64,000 bases of DNA. Source: CAWKPF01 sp963851415 (lineage in GTDB: Bacteria; Acidobacteriota; Thermoanaerobaculia; Multivoradales; Multivoraceae). Below, piece after piece: positions 18,460-27,747 of the stretch. The translations under genes were made by a program, and so were the position numbers. The stretch spans positions 3,968,001 to 4,032,000 of the forward strand of contig CAWKPF010000002.1 in NCBI GenBank assembly GCA_963851415.1, read 5' to 3'. Every line of letters begins with the position of its first letter. The first letter of the stretch is position 1. The notes under the pieces were generated by a model. The model was not told the origin of the DNA and searched no databases. It worked only from the letters and a program-made list of their open reading frames with translations.

Positions 18460-18566
18460 CTCGAAGGCTCGAGCAGGAGGCAGTGCTGGCCGTGAGGAGG
18501 TCGAGCGAAGCGTGATACACATCACGCGAGCCGATCTCCTTCGGCTCGTCGATTCCGCGGCAACGC

Positions 18567-20636
18567 ATGCACGGAGTGAAGGCGCTGAACAGCCCGATCC
18601 TGGTTCTCCTGACGGTGTGCTCGGTTCTCTTCGGCCAGAGCTGCGCCACGGACACCCGCGGCCCGGAGCCGCCGCCGCTGGTCGCACTCGACACCCTGCT
18701 CGCCCCCCGGAGCTACGATGCCCCTCGGCTCAGCCCCGACGGTGAGCAGCTGGCGTGGCTGGGCGAGCTCGACGGGGTCCAGAACCTGTTCGTGGCACCG
18801 GTCGACGATCTCGACGCGTTCCGCGCGCTCACCCGGCGGACCGGTCGTGGACTGCAGGTGCGCGACGTGAGCGGCAACGTGCTCTACCGGTGGTCGCTCG
18901 ACGGTCGGTTTCTGCTCTTTCCCCAGGACCAGAGCGGTGACGAGAACTGGAATCTGTGGCGCATCGATGTCTCGACCGGGGAGGCGGTCGATCTCACAGG
19001 GCTGAGCGGGATGCGCGTCGAGTTGCTCTCGCTTTCGCCGTCGGATCCGGGAAGGGCCCTCGTCTCGATCTCGGAGGGGCTCACGGGTCTGCCGCAGTTG
19101 TTCCTGGTCGACCTCGAGACCGGCGAGCGCGAGCCCGTTCTCGACAACCCGGGCTTTCTCGGTTTCGTCGCAGACCACGCCCTGCGGCCTCGCGTCGGTC
19201 TGGCTCTCAACGCCGAAGGCGGAGTCGACCTCTTCGCCCGAGAGGGGGCCGAGTGGCGGCCGATGTTCTCGGTCGCGGCGCAGGACCTCCCGGCGCTGCA
19301 GGCCTCCGGCTACCAGAAGATCACCCGCTTCGATGCCGAGAACCGCAGACTCTACTTCTATGACAGCCGTGGCCGCGACACGGCAGCGCTGGTGGAGTGG
19401 GACTTCGAAGCCGACCGATTGGATGTGCTGGCCTCGTCGGCAAGGGTCGATCTCGCCGGGGTGCTCTATCACCCGGTCACGCATCGGCCGCAGGCCTACG
19501 CCACCAACTGGACCCGCGCCGAGTGGCATCCGCTCGATCCGGCGCTCGAAGCCGACCTCGCGTTCCTCGCGGAGGCTTCCGAGGGCGATCTGACCCTCGA
19601 GAGTCGCTCTCACGACGATCGGCGCTGGGTGGTGCGTTTCACCGTTGCCGAGGAGCCCGAGGTCTACTGGCTCTACGAACGGGACGAGAAAGCACTTCGT
19701 GAGTTGTTCACCGCCACGCCGCAGCTCGAGGGCTTGACACTCGCCTCGATGCATCCGGTCGTCATCGAGTCGCGCGACGGGCTCGATCTGGTCTCCTACG
19801 TAACGATTCCGCCGTGGCTCGATCCGGACGACGATGGACGGCCCTCCGAGCCGATCCCGCTCATCCTCCTGGTGCACGGCGGGCCGAGTGACGAGCGGGC
19901 GCAGTACGCGTCGGCGCCCTTCGTCCAGTGGTTGGCGAACCGCGGCTACGGCGTCTTCTACGTCAACTACCGGGGGTCTCCCGGATTCGGCAAGCAGTTC
20001 GTCAACGCGCAACGACTCGAATGGGGCGGCAGGATGCACGACGACCTGATCGACCAGGTCGAGTGGGCCATTGCCGAGGGCATCGCGGATCCGGATCGAG
20101 TGGCGATCATGGGCGGCAGCTATGGCGGCTATGCCACTCTGGTGGGAATGACCCTGACCCCCGAGGTCTTCGCTTGCGGCGTCGATCTGGTGGGACCTTC
20201 GGATCTCACCCGGTTCATGCCGCACTGGAACGTCGACACGATGGCGAAGGTGGTCGGAGACCCGCGGACCGAGGAGGGCCTGGCGCTGCTGCGCTCTCGC
20301 TCACCCTTTCACCAGGCCCACCGGGCGCGCCATCCACTCCTGATCGGCCAGGGAGCCAACGACTCCCGGGTGCCTCAGGAGCAGTCGGACATCATGGTGA
20401 GACGTTTGCAGGAGGCCGGTGCCGAGGTCACGTACCTCCTCTATCCGGACGAGGGGCATGGACTGACTCGAGGAGAGAACCAGCGCGGCTTCTGGGCCGT
20501 GACCGAGGTCTTCTTCGGTCAATGTCTCGGGGGCCGGTTCGAGCCCCTGGCCGATCAGCTCGTAGGCTCGAGTGTGACGGTCTCGGCGGGTGTCGAGCAC
20601 ATCCAGGGCCTGGCCGACGCGCTGGAGCGTCGCTGA
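18567..20636 (+). CDS. Exported prolyl-oligopeptidase-type (S9) serine peptidase
   Basis: 689 residues. The N-terminus is hydrophobic (ILVLLTVCSVLFGQSC) and resembles a signal peptide, perhaps a lipoprotein signal with an atypical lipobox (GQS before Cys). Residues about 40-380 form a beta-propeller (repeated SPDG, FLLFPQDQSGDENW). The alpha/beta-hydrolase domain carries GGSYGGYA (Ser518), GANDSRVP (Asp599) and EGHGL (His631), a complete triad. It degrades short peptides, probably in the periplasm. The next gene begins 11 bp later, suggesting a shared transcript with the TatD-type nuclease. Confidence 0.88.
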   Translation: MHGVKALNSPILVLLTVCSVLFGQSCATDTRGPEPPPLVALDTLLAPRSYDAPRLSPDGEQLAWLGELDGVQNLFVAPVDDLDAFRALTRRTGRGLQVRDVSGNVLYRWSLDGRFLLFPQDQSGDENWNLWRIDVSTGEAVDLTGLSGMRVELLSLSPSDPGRALVSISEGLTGLPQLFLVDLETGEREPVLDNPGFLGFVADHALRPRVGLALNAEGGVDLFAREGAEWRPMFSVAAQDLPALQASGYQKITRFDAENRRLYFYDSRGRDTAALVEWDFEADRLDVLASSARVDLAGVLYHPVTHRPQAYATNWTRAEWHPLDPALEADLAFLAEASEGDLTLESRSHDDRRWVVRFTVAEEPEVYWLYERDEKALRELFTATPQLEGLTLASMHPVVIESRDGLDLVSYVTIPPWLDPDDDGRPSEPIPLILLVHGGPSDERAQYASAPFVQWLANRGYGVFYVNYRGSPGFGKQFVNAQRLEWGGRMHDDLIDQVEWAIAEGIADPDRVAIMGGSYGGYATLVGMTLTPEVFACGVDLVGPSDLTRFMPHWNVDTMAKVVGDPRTEEGLALLRSRSPFHQAHRARHPLLIGQGANDSRVPQEQSDIMVRRLQEAGAEVTYLLYPDEGHGLTRGENQRGFWAVTEVFFGQCLGGRFEPLADQLVGSSVTVSAGVEHIQGLADALERR

Positions 20637-20647
20637 GGGAAGTCGAA

Positions 20648-21412
20648 GTGCTGACCGACATGCATGCCCATCTGGGCGACGCGAGCTTCGATGCGGACCG
20701 CGACGAGGTGCTCGCCCGAGCCTTTCAGGCCGGCGTGTCGCGAGTGGTGGCCGTGGCCGAGACCCTCGCGGACGCGCAGAGGAACCTGGAGCTGGGGCAG
20801 CGGTATCCCGGGCAGGTTCTACCCGCGGCGGGGCTCTACCCGACCTATCTGGATCTCGAGCACTGTGCCGCGATGGAAACGCTGATCCGCCGCCACGGCG
20901 ATCGGCTCGCGATGATCGGCGAGGTCGGGCTCGATCGTTGGAAGGTGAAGGACGAGGCCGAGCTCGAGCTTCAGCGGGAGATCTTCGAGCGCATGATCGC
21001 GCTCTCGCTCGAGCTCGACCTGCCCCTCAACGTGCACTCCCGCTCCGCCGGTCATCATGCGATCGCCGTCCTCCTGGAGCGTGGAGCCACTCGGGTGCAG
21101 CTGCACGCCTTCGACGGCAAGGCGTCCAGAGCGATGGTGGCGGTGGAAGCCGGCTACTTCTTTTCGGTGCCCCCTTCGGTGGTCCGCTCCCAGCAGAAGC
21201 AGAAACTGGTCCGGCGGCTGCCTCTCGAGTGCCTTCTGGTCGAGACGGACAGTCCGGTGCTCGGGCCGACCCGGGAGGAGCGCAACGAGCCGAAGAACGC
21301 GGCGCTCTCGTTGCAGGTGATCGCGGAGCTCAAGGGAATCGCCTTGGAGGAGGCGCGAGTCCAGGTGGAGGAGAACACTCGCCGTCTGCTGGGCGAGGCG
21401 GAAGAAGGCTGA
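20648..21412 (+). CDS. TatD family metal-dependent hydrolase/DNase
   Basis: 254 residues from a GTG with GAGGGAAG 5 bases upstream. Amidohydrolase-fold metal ligands are visible in order: TDMHAHLGD, GEVGLDRW, NVHSRSAGHH, LHAFDG and ETDSPVLGP, the standard TatD set. Family members are Mg2+/Mn2+-dependent 3'-5' exonucleases acting on DNA or RNA; some act on D-aminoacyl-tRNA. Length matches the family (about 255-265). Co-transcription with the S9 peptidase is likely from the 11-bp gap. Confidence 0.88.
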   Translation: MLTDMHAHLGDASFDADRDEVLARAFQAGVSRVVAVAETLADAQRNLELGQRYPGQVLPAAGLYPTYLDLEHCAAMETLIRRHGDRLAMIGEVGLDRWKVKDEAELELQREIFERMIALSLELDLPLNVHSRSAGHHAIAVLLERGATRVQLHAFDGKASRAMVAVEAGYFFSVPPSVVRSQQKQKLVRRLPLECLLVETDSPVLGPTREERNEPKNAALSLQVIAELKGIALEEARVQVEENTRRLLGEAEEG

Positions 21413-21756
21413 CCTCCGAGCCCGTGTCTCAGGGGCTGCTCCGCCCGGTTTCGGCGTCTCACCGTTCGGATAGTCCCTCACCGAAAGGCGAGACCCGGAA
21501 ATTGTGGAAAACTCGTCTTCCGAAGCCCCCGGAAGACCATGAAGTGTGAGATGCTGCGGTCTCCGTAGGTTTTCTCCCGCCACCTGTGCATGGCATCCGC
21601 CGTGCAGATAGCTACAACCGATAACGAAAGTGAGAAGAAGGCGGCTATAGTCCGCAGGTCCTTCTCATGGTGGGCGCTTCGAGACGAAGAGTCTCTCGGC
21701 GCCCTCGGTCCAATCATCACACCGAGGTGCCTTTGGCGTCGGTAGGAGTTCCGCCC
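21413..21756. other. 344-bp intergenic region before the giant secreted protein
   Basis: No convincing gene. It is clearly more AT-rich than its surroundings around 21590-21660 (ATAGCTACAACCGATAAC...). A TATAGT at 21646-21651 could be a -10 element, but no good -35 lies 16-18 bp upstream. A frame open from 21667 joins the next CDS but has no signal-peptide character before 21757. Confidence 0.3.
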
Positions 21757-24700
21757 ATGCGTACGCGATTCATCGTTCTGCTCGCCCTGAGCTCCCTCAG
21801 CGCTGCCCAGGCTCAGCAGGCCCAGCAGAACATCAACGTTCTTCCCGTCGCGCCCCAATACAGCAACGCTCCCTGTCGATTGGACCTCGACGGGATCGGT
21901 GGCGTGAACGATGTATACCTCGAGAACGGTCAGGTCCTCCTCGACTCTGCAGAGGCGGAGACGCTCGTGGATTGCGTCGAGGACCCGAGCTGGTACTTGC
22001 GCGGGGACGGCTTCGCCAATCGGCAGGTCGAGCCGACCATCGCCGCGTCGACACGCAACCCGAATCATCTGATCGCGTTCTTCAACGACTATCGCGCGGT
22101 CGACATCCCGAACGATCCGGAGCCCACGGGCCTGGCCGACAAAGACGCTGAAGACAGCGACGTCGCAGATCCGACCGCGATCGAGCTCGCCCAGGCCGAG
22201 CCCGAGGTGCAGAAGTCGGCCCCGGTCGCGGCCTCGGAGGCCTTCATCGGCGCCTCGTTCTCCTACGATCTCGGGGTGACCTGGAGCGGTGGCTTCCTGC
22301 CGGGTGGTCCGGAAGACGACTCTCCCGCCTCGCTGGCGTCACCCCTGAAGGGGCTCGAAGCGGGAACCGATCCCGTTGCCGTGTCGATGCCGTGCGGGAT
22401 CGTCCATGTGGTCGGCATCGCGTTCACCAGGGGCGACGAGAGCAAGATCTTCTTCTCGACCTATCAGGACACCAACGACTCGGCGGTCGATCACACCTGG
22501 CGGTATCTGGGGACGACGGTGCTCGAGAGCGGCAACAATGCCGAGAACGGGGTCTTCCTGGACAAGCCCGATGCCGCGGGCGACGTGGTGCGAGACGGTT
22601 CGAGCTCCGATCCCTGTGCGCACAATCTCTACGTCAGCTACACCACGTTCAACGGCCAGAGCACCAACGGCTCGATCCAGACCAAGGTCAACTTCACGAA
22701 GGTCGCGATGGACAGCTCGATCACAACGAGCTATCCCGCCGGTGGAATCCCCTTCGCGACCCAGCGCATCGACCAGCCGTTCAATCAGGGCCAGGGCACG
22801 GCCATTGCGGTCGATCCCGGCGACGGCGCGGTCTACGTCGCGTGGCGCCACTTCTTTTCTCCCGACGCCATCCTGGTGCACAAGTCGACCGACTACGGAG
22901 CGTCCTTTCCCGGTAAACCGAAGGACATCACCAAGAGTGTCGTCCTCGAGAACTTCGACCAGCCCTCCATCAGCTCGGTGGCCACCGGGGCACCGCTCGA
23001 CGACGTGGCGTTTCGCTCCAACGGCTTCCCCGACGCGGTGGTCACCGACGACGGTACGCTCTTCGTGGCATGGCAGGAGCGGGTGGACGTCGCTTCGGGG
23101 CCGGGCTCGGGCTCCTTCGGGCATCCCGATCCGAACGGTAGTCCGCGGATCGTGATGATGCGCTCGAACGGCAATCTCAACAGCTTCGAGAGCGTCGAGG
23201 GCGTTTCTGGAGACCGGGTCGCGGTGGATTTCGGAGATCGCGACGTGGGCTGTGACTTCCCGGCCACTTCCGATGGCTGTCCCGAGCCGGGCTTCGGCCT
23301 TCTGCCGCAGGAGCGGGCCTCCGGTCCCCAGGTCATGCCGAAGCTCGGCTTCGGTGCGGGTCAGTTGATGCTGACCTACTACGAATCGCGCGGCCTCGCC
23401 GACTTCACTACCGACACGATTGCCGAGATCGACCTGAGCACCAACGGCTTCATCGCCGGCTATCGCCGCCTGCTCGATCTGCGGGCCGCCGTGCTCGATC
23501 CGGCGACGGGACAGCTGATCTCGACGACGCAGGTCTCGCGCTATCCGATTGCGCCCGAGGCGGATCTCTCCGATGGGGAGACGCTGGAGGACGTGGTGAG
23601 GACCTGCAACTTCGAGGGAACGAGCTGCGTGCCCGCGGTGCATCGCGCCAACCTGGTGCAGTCCGGAGGCGGCATGATCGCCTTCATCGGCGACTACAAC
23701 GGGCTCATCCCCGCCGTCGATTTCGTGGTCGACGACGCGACGAGAGGGTGGCGCTGGGCCACGGAGCCGGGCGATGTGCCCAGTCAGGGCTTCCGGGCGA
23801 TCTGGTCCGACAATCGCAACGTGGCGGAGCCTGCGGGCGATCCGTCGACCGCGATCTTCGAGTTCCAGAACTACGGTCCGCCGGGAGTCGGCGGCGCGTG
23901 CCTGAATCCAGGCTCGCGCAACACCGACGTCTACACGGCACGCATCGACACCGAGGTGTTGGTCAGCACGCCGACCACCTACAAGTCGTTGGCGAACCAG
24001 GCGCGGACGTTCCCGTTCTCGCTTACCAACACTACCGGTGACACGGTTTTCTATCGGCTGGCGATCACGACGGGATCGCAGTTCGCCTCTCTGCGTCCGC
24101 TCGACGAGGTCGACGTCCAATCGGAGCCGGTCGCGCTGCTTCCGTACTCGAGTACCTCGAGGGTGGTGTATGCCGATGGTGCCCTGGCGCTGGACTCGGA
24201 CGATCCCGGCCCGATCCGGGTGAACGTCTACGCCTTGAACTGTGATCCAGAGCAGCTCTACGTCCCCTGCGCCGAAGACCCGGTGCTCGGCTGCGTGGAT
24301 CCGGACTATGTGTGCCCGGATGGCCCCCTGGTCGGTGCGGCCGTGTTCAATTCGGACCCGACCAACCCGGCGGATCAATCGGGGGAGAGCGCCGCCCCGT
24401 TGGTCAGCAATCCCCTGGTCTCGAACCCGTTGGTCAGCAATCCCCTGGTGTCGAATCCGCTGGTGTCGAACATCTCGGCGAGCAATCCGTTGGTGTCGAA
24501 CCCGTTGGTCTCGAACCCGCTGGTCTCGAATGCCAGCCCGGATGACGTCATCGACGTCACCTGGACCGTGCAGGCCAATCCGGCCTCGACCGACACGTCG
24601 TTCTCGCTCCTGCCCATCCTCAATATCGACAATGCCGAGGCCTTCCTCGAGAACTACGACTTCCAGCTGGTCCTCTACCGCACGTCCTCTTTCGGCGCGC

Positions 24701-27543
24701 TCAACGCCGAGGCCTGTGCGGCCTACGGCGCGAGTCAAGATCAGGTCATTTCGGTGGTCTCGACCAACCAGACCGCGACTCCCCTGGTGTCGAACCCGCT
24801 GGTCAGCAATCCGCTGGTCAGCAATCCCCTGGTCAGCAATCCGTTGGTGTCGAACCCGCTGGTCTCGAACCCGTTGGTGTCGAATCCGCTGGTCTCCAAC
24901 TCAGCGTTCACGGTCGGCCCCTCCGACGCGACGGCCGCGAGCGGCGCCCGAACGGTGGCCACGCGCATGGCGGGCGGTGACACGCGCAGGCCCCGGGCCA
25001 ACGATGTGGTGAACGTCCTGCTGAGGGCGATCAAGAAACCGGGTGCGCCGGACGATCTTCCCTTCGTTTTCAATCCGAACATCGATCCACCCAGCCTGAC
25101 GCTGTTGCGCTCGGATTGCGATCCCCAGGTCGACCTCGATTGCCTCCTCACGACCGCGCCGGACCTCGAGCCGGGCTTCGTGCCCGAGTTGAGCGAGTCG
25201 GTGTCACCGGGCGTGCCCTTCGACTTTCCTCCGCTGCAGGGCGACCTCGACAACGACGGCTTCGCCGACGCCTGGGCGTTGCTGAACAACGGCAAGAATC
25301 CCGCTACCGCCGAGAACCGGGAACTACGTCACGGGTTCTATCTGTCGGTCGATACCGAGCTGGATCTGCAGCCCAACGGGCAGTTGGTTCCGTGCGAGGC
25401 CGGTGAGATCGAGGGCTTCGACTGTGATGCTCTCGTCGGCACGATCGTCTCGACGCGCAACCCGCTGCCAGGGGGAGAGTTGGAAGCCTTCGGGCCGACC
25501 GAGCTCCTGCTTCCGACTGGTCTGCCGGGGGGCAACTACAACCTGATTCTCCGCGTCGACGATCTCGAGGAGGTCTCCGAGTTCGACGAAGTGAACAACT
25601 ACAGGACGCTGGAAGCGATCGTTCCGCTGAGCGTGATCTCCAACTCGCCTCCCTCCGCTCTCGCGGCCTCCTTCGAGCTCAAGGAGAACGACGGCGCCCA
25701 GCCGGCCTTCGAGGGTGCTCTGGCTGCCACCGACACCGAGGCCGACACGGTCACCTTCGAGCTGGTGGGTGACGACGATGGCGACGGAGTGCTCGAGACC
25801 GCGAACGGAACGGTGACCCTGGTCGGCGATCCGGTGCAGCTGGTCGGACCTTCGGGCGAAGTGAGTGTGGGCTTCGAGTACGTCCCCGTCGACTTCTACT
25901 CAGGGCCGGACAGCTTTTCGTTCCGCGTGAGCGACGAAGAGTCCGAGACCTCCGAGGCCACGGTCGACCTGGATGTGCTCGCGGTCAACTACCCGCCGTC
26001 GCTGCCCGGGGGCGTGACCCTGGTCCTGCCGGGAGTCGAAGAGCCTTTGCCGGGAGAAACCACCCAGAGCGAGGGGATCTTGAGCGCCGAGAACGATGAG
26101 GGCGACGTGATCTTCGCGATTCTCACGACGCCGACCTTCGGCACCGCCATGTTCGACTCCTCGCTGGCCTGTCCGGCCAGTCTACTGGCGGAGTTCCCCG
26201 ATGCCCTCTGTTCGGCAGGCTCGCCCCAGGCGTGTCCTCCCGACTCTCCGCCCAACCTGGTCTGTGCCGCGGTGACGATCACCTACGAGCCGGATTCCGA
26301 TACCGAAGCGCCGCCCGAAGGGCTGCTCGACACGTTCGTCTTCCGGGTGTTCGAAAGCGACGACAGCGGTGAGCCGACGATGGTGTGCGGCGAGAGCGGG
26401 ACCGAACCGTGCTCGGTCGACGGCAACGTCGAGGTGGAGATCGAGTTCGTCGACGACGCTCCCATCGCCTACGACCAGGCGTTCGCCGTGGCGGAGGACG
26501 GTAGCCTCACGATCGACCTGAGCTCGATCGCGCCTCCAGCCGCCGTCGAGCCCGATGGTCAGGCACTCGGTCCCTGGAGCCTCGTCTCCGGACCTGTTTG
26601 CGTGGTGCCCTCCGCAGGCTGTGCCGCCGGGGTGCTCGACTTCGGTGCCAACGGCGCCTTCAGCTACTCGGCAGCGCCCGATGCCTTCGGGATCGTGACG
26701 TTCCAGTTCAAGGTGAAGGACGAGAACGGCAACGACTCGAACGTGGCCACGGTGACGATCGACGTGCAGGCGGTGAACGATGCGCCGTTGGCGGTACCCA
26801 CCGCGGTGACCGTCGAGCAGAACAGCTCGGGCAACCAGCTGGCGCTCTCGGGTACCGACATCGACGTCGGCGACGCGCTGACCTTCGCCATCGAAGGAGC
26901 AGGGTCCGCCTTCGGGTCGCTCGCCAACCTGACGCCGCAGCCCCCCTTCCAGGCCACGGTCGACTACACCCCGATCAATGGCTTCGTGGGCGAGGACAGC
27001 TTCGTCTTCTCGGTGACCGATCTCGCTGGAGCGGTCTCGACCGCCACGGTATCGATCACGGTCGAGGATCCCTTCCCGGACGACTGCTTCATCGGTCTCC
27101 TGGATCCGTATCCGTTCCCCTACGATCCGGTTGCGGAGACCTACTCGGTGCGGCGGGGAAGCTCGGTGCCCCTGAAGTGGCAGTACGCCGACTTCACGGT
27201 GCGCTGGCCGCCCCAGTGTGGTGCACCGAAGGACACGGGCTTCCTCTTCAACCAGGAGGATCCGCAGAGCTCGCCGTTCATGGTCGAGATCACCGGTCCC
27301 TACTCGCCGCAGGGAAGGACGTGTGACCCGGCCAGTGAGGTAGGAGCCTCGTTCGTGATCACGCCAGCGAGCCCCGGCAACAGCACGTTCAAGTACAGCG
27401 GGGGCTCGGCCACTCATCAGCTGAACTGGGACAGCAGCATCGACCAGAGTGGGAACAGTCTGCCCCGGGGGTGCTACAACGTCCGCGTCAAGCGGTCGGA
27501 CACGGGGCAGGTCGATGGTCCCTACCCGATTCGGCTGCGCTGA
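21757..27543 (+). CDS. Giant secreted multidomain protein with BNR-like, PLVSN-repeat, cadherin-like and PxKF-like regions
   Basis: 1928 residues from the ATG at 21757, chosen because TAGGAG precedes it and a signal peptide follows (FIVLLALSSLSAAQA). Residues about 70-760 look like a sialidase/BNR-type beta-propeller (EPTIAASTRNPNHLIAFFND, HKSTDYGASFPG, FVAWQERVDV). At 881-925 and 1009-1048 lie PLVSN pentapeptide arrays. Near 1190-1290 is a CARDB-like domain (LRVDDLEEVSEFDEVNNYR), and at about 1300-1770 tandem cadherin/VCBS-type domains (DSFSFRVSDEES, EDSFVFSVTDLAG). The C-terminus resembles a PxKF domain (RRGSSVPLKWQYAD ... YNVRVKRSDTG). No sortase or CTERM tail is seen. Probably an extracellular or cell-surface protein; function unknown. 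Confidence 0.85.
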   Translation: MRTRFIVLLALSSLSAAQAQQAQQNINVLPVAPQYSNAPCRLDLDGIGGVNDVYLENGQVLLDSAEAETLVDCVEDPSWYLRGDGFANRQVEPTIAASTRNPNHLIAFFNDYRAVDIPNDPEPTGLADKDAEDSDVADPTAIELAQAEPEVQKSAPVAASEAFIGASFSYDLGVTWSGGFLPGGPEDDSPASLASPLKGLEAGTDPVAVSMPCGIVHVVGIAFTRGDESKIFFSTYQDTNDSAVDHTWRYLGTTVLESGNNAENGVFLDKPDAAGDVVRDGSSSDPCAHNLYVSYTTFNGQSTNGSIQTKVNFTKVAMDSSITTSYPAGGIPFATQRIDQPFNQGQGTAIAVDPGDGAVYVAWRHFFSPDAILVHKSTDYGASFPGKPKDITKSVVLENFDQPSISSVATGAPLDDVAFRSNGFPDAVVTDDGTLFVAWQERVDVASGPGSGSFGHPDPNGSPRIVMMRSNGNLNSFESVEGVSGDRVAVDFGDRDVGCDFPATSDGCPEPGFGLLPQERASGPQVMPKLGFGAGQLMLTYYESRGLADFTTDTIAEIDLSTNGFIAGYRRLLDLRAAVLDPATGQLISTTQVSRYPIAPEADLSDGETLEDVVRTCNFEGTSCVPAVHRANLVQSGGGMIAFIGDYNGLIPAVDFVVDDATRGWRWATEPGDVPSQGFRAIWSDNRNVAEPAGDPSTAIFEFQNYGPPGVGGACLNPGSRNTDVYTARIDTEVLVSTPTTYKSLANQARTFPFSLTNTTGDTVFYRLAITTGSQFASLRPLDEVDVQSEPVALLPYSSTSRVVYADGALALDSDDPGPIRVNVYALNCDPEQLYVPCAEDPVLGCVDPDYVCPDGPLVGAAVFNSDPTNPADQSGESAAPLVSNPLVSNPLVSNPLVSNPLVSNISASNPLVSNPLVSNPLVSNASPDDVIDVTWTVQANPASTDTSFSLLPILNIDNAEAFLENYDFQLVLYRTSSFGALNAEACAAYGASQDQVISVVSTNQTATPLVSNPLVSNPLVSNPLVSNPLVSNPLVSNPLVSNPLVSNSAFTVGPSDATAASGARTVATRMAGGDTRRPRANDVVNVLLRAIKKPGAPDDLPFVFNPNIDPPSLTLLRSDCDPQVDLDCLLTTAPDLEPGFVPELSESVSPGVPFDFPPLQGDLDNDGFADAWALLNNGKNPATAENRELRHGFYLSVDTELDLQPNGQLVPCEAGEIEGFDCDALVGTIVSTRNPLPGGELEAFGPTELLLPTGLPGGNYNLILRVDDLEEVSEFDEVNNYRTLEAIVPLSVISNSPPSALAASFELKENDGAQPAFEGALAATDTEADTVTFELVGDDDGDGVLETANGTVTLVGDPVQLVGPSGEVSVGFEYVPVDFYSGPDSFSFRVSDEESETSEATVDLDVLAVNYPPSLPGGVTLVLPGVEEPLPGETTQSEGILSAENDEGDVIFAILTTPTFGTAMFDSSLACPASLLAEFPDALCSAGSPQACPPDSPPNLVCAAVTITYEPDSDTEAPPEGLLDTFVFRVFESDDSGEPTMVCGESGTEPCSVDGNVEVEIEFVDDAPIAYDQAFAVAEDGSLTIDLSSIAPPAAVEPDGQALGPWSLVSGPVCVVPSAGCAAGVLDFGANGAFSYSAAPDAFGIVTFQFKVKDENGNDSNVATVTIDVQAVNDAPLAVPTAVTVEQNSSGNQLALSGTDIDVGDALTFAIEGAGSAFGSLANLTPQPPFQATVDYTPINGFVGEDSFVFSVTDLAGAVSTATVSITVEDPFPDDCFIGLLDPYPFPYDPVAETYSVRRGSSVPLKWQYADFTVRWPPQCGAPKDTGFLFNQEDPQSSPFMVEITGPYSPQGRTCDPASEVGASFVITPASPGNSTFKYSGGSATHQLNWDSSIDQSGNSLPRGCYNVRVKRSDTGQVDGPYPIRLR
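24397..24531 (+). repeat. PLVSN pentapeptide array 1 (nine units, one divergent)
   Basis: Fifteen-base units encode PLVSN five times, then ISASN, then PLVSN three times. Codons vary synonymously between units (AGC/TCG, AAC/AAT, CTG/TTG, GTC/GTG), so the protein repeat is conserved while the DNA has drifted. That argues for selection on the peptide rather than recent slippage. It is not the RFR-type pentapeptide repeat (A-D/N-L-x-x), because proline follows Asn. Confidence 0.95.
24781..24900 (+). repeat. PLVSN pentapeptide array 2 (eight perfect units)
   Basis: Exactly 120 bp encode eight consecutive PLVSN units, again with mixed synonymous codons. It is separated from array 1 by 83 residues of ordinary beta-type sequence that starts ASPDDVIDVTWTV. 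Both arrays directly flank this domain, as if forming matching stalks or strands on either side. Confidence 0.95.
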
Positions 27544-27560
27544 TCGAGCTCGGACCGCGA

Positions 27561-27586
27561 GGGTGGGTCGCTGGAGCGATCCACCC
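27561..27586 (+). terminator. Stem-loop 17 bases after the giant secreted protein gene
   Basis: GGGTGGGTCGC (27561-27571) pairs with GCGATCCACCC (27576-27586) around TGGA, with one G-T pair. No T-run follows, so it is at best a weak intrinsic terminator. Confidence 0.45.
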
Positions 27587-27747
27587 GCAGGGTCTTCTGA
27601 CCCTGGCTCGGGGCTCGAGAGCTGGATCGACTCGTTGATATGTCCGCAGATCTCAATCTGGCTCGGTAGGACTCCTCGCGCCAGGAGAAACGACGGGTTA
27701 GTCTTGGACTCTCGCCCGCGCTTCGTTCGCGGAGGCATTGCGACTCC

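Noticed and set aside
21667..21756. Upstream start for the giant secreted protein
   Set aside because: The extra 30 residues are Arg/Ser-rich; the ATG at 21757 has a ribosome binding site and a signal peptide.
24397..24900. Tandem 15-bp repeats as a CRISPR-like array
   Set aside because: No unique spacers of 25-40 bp; units are contiguous, in frame and coding.
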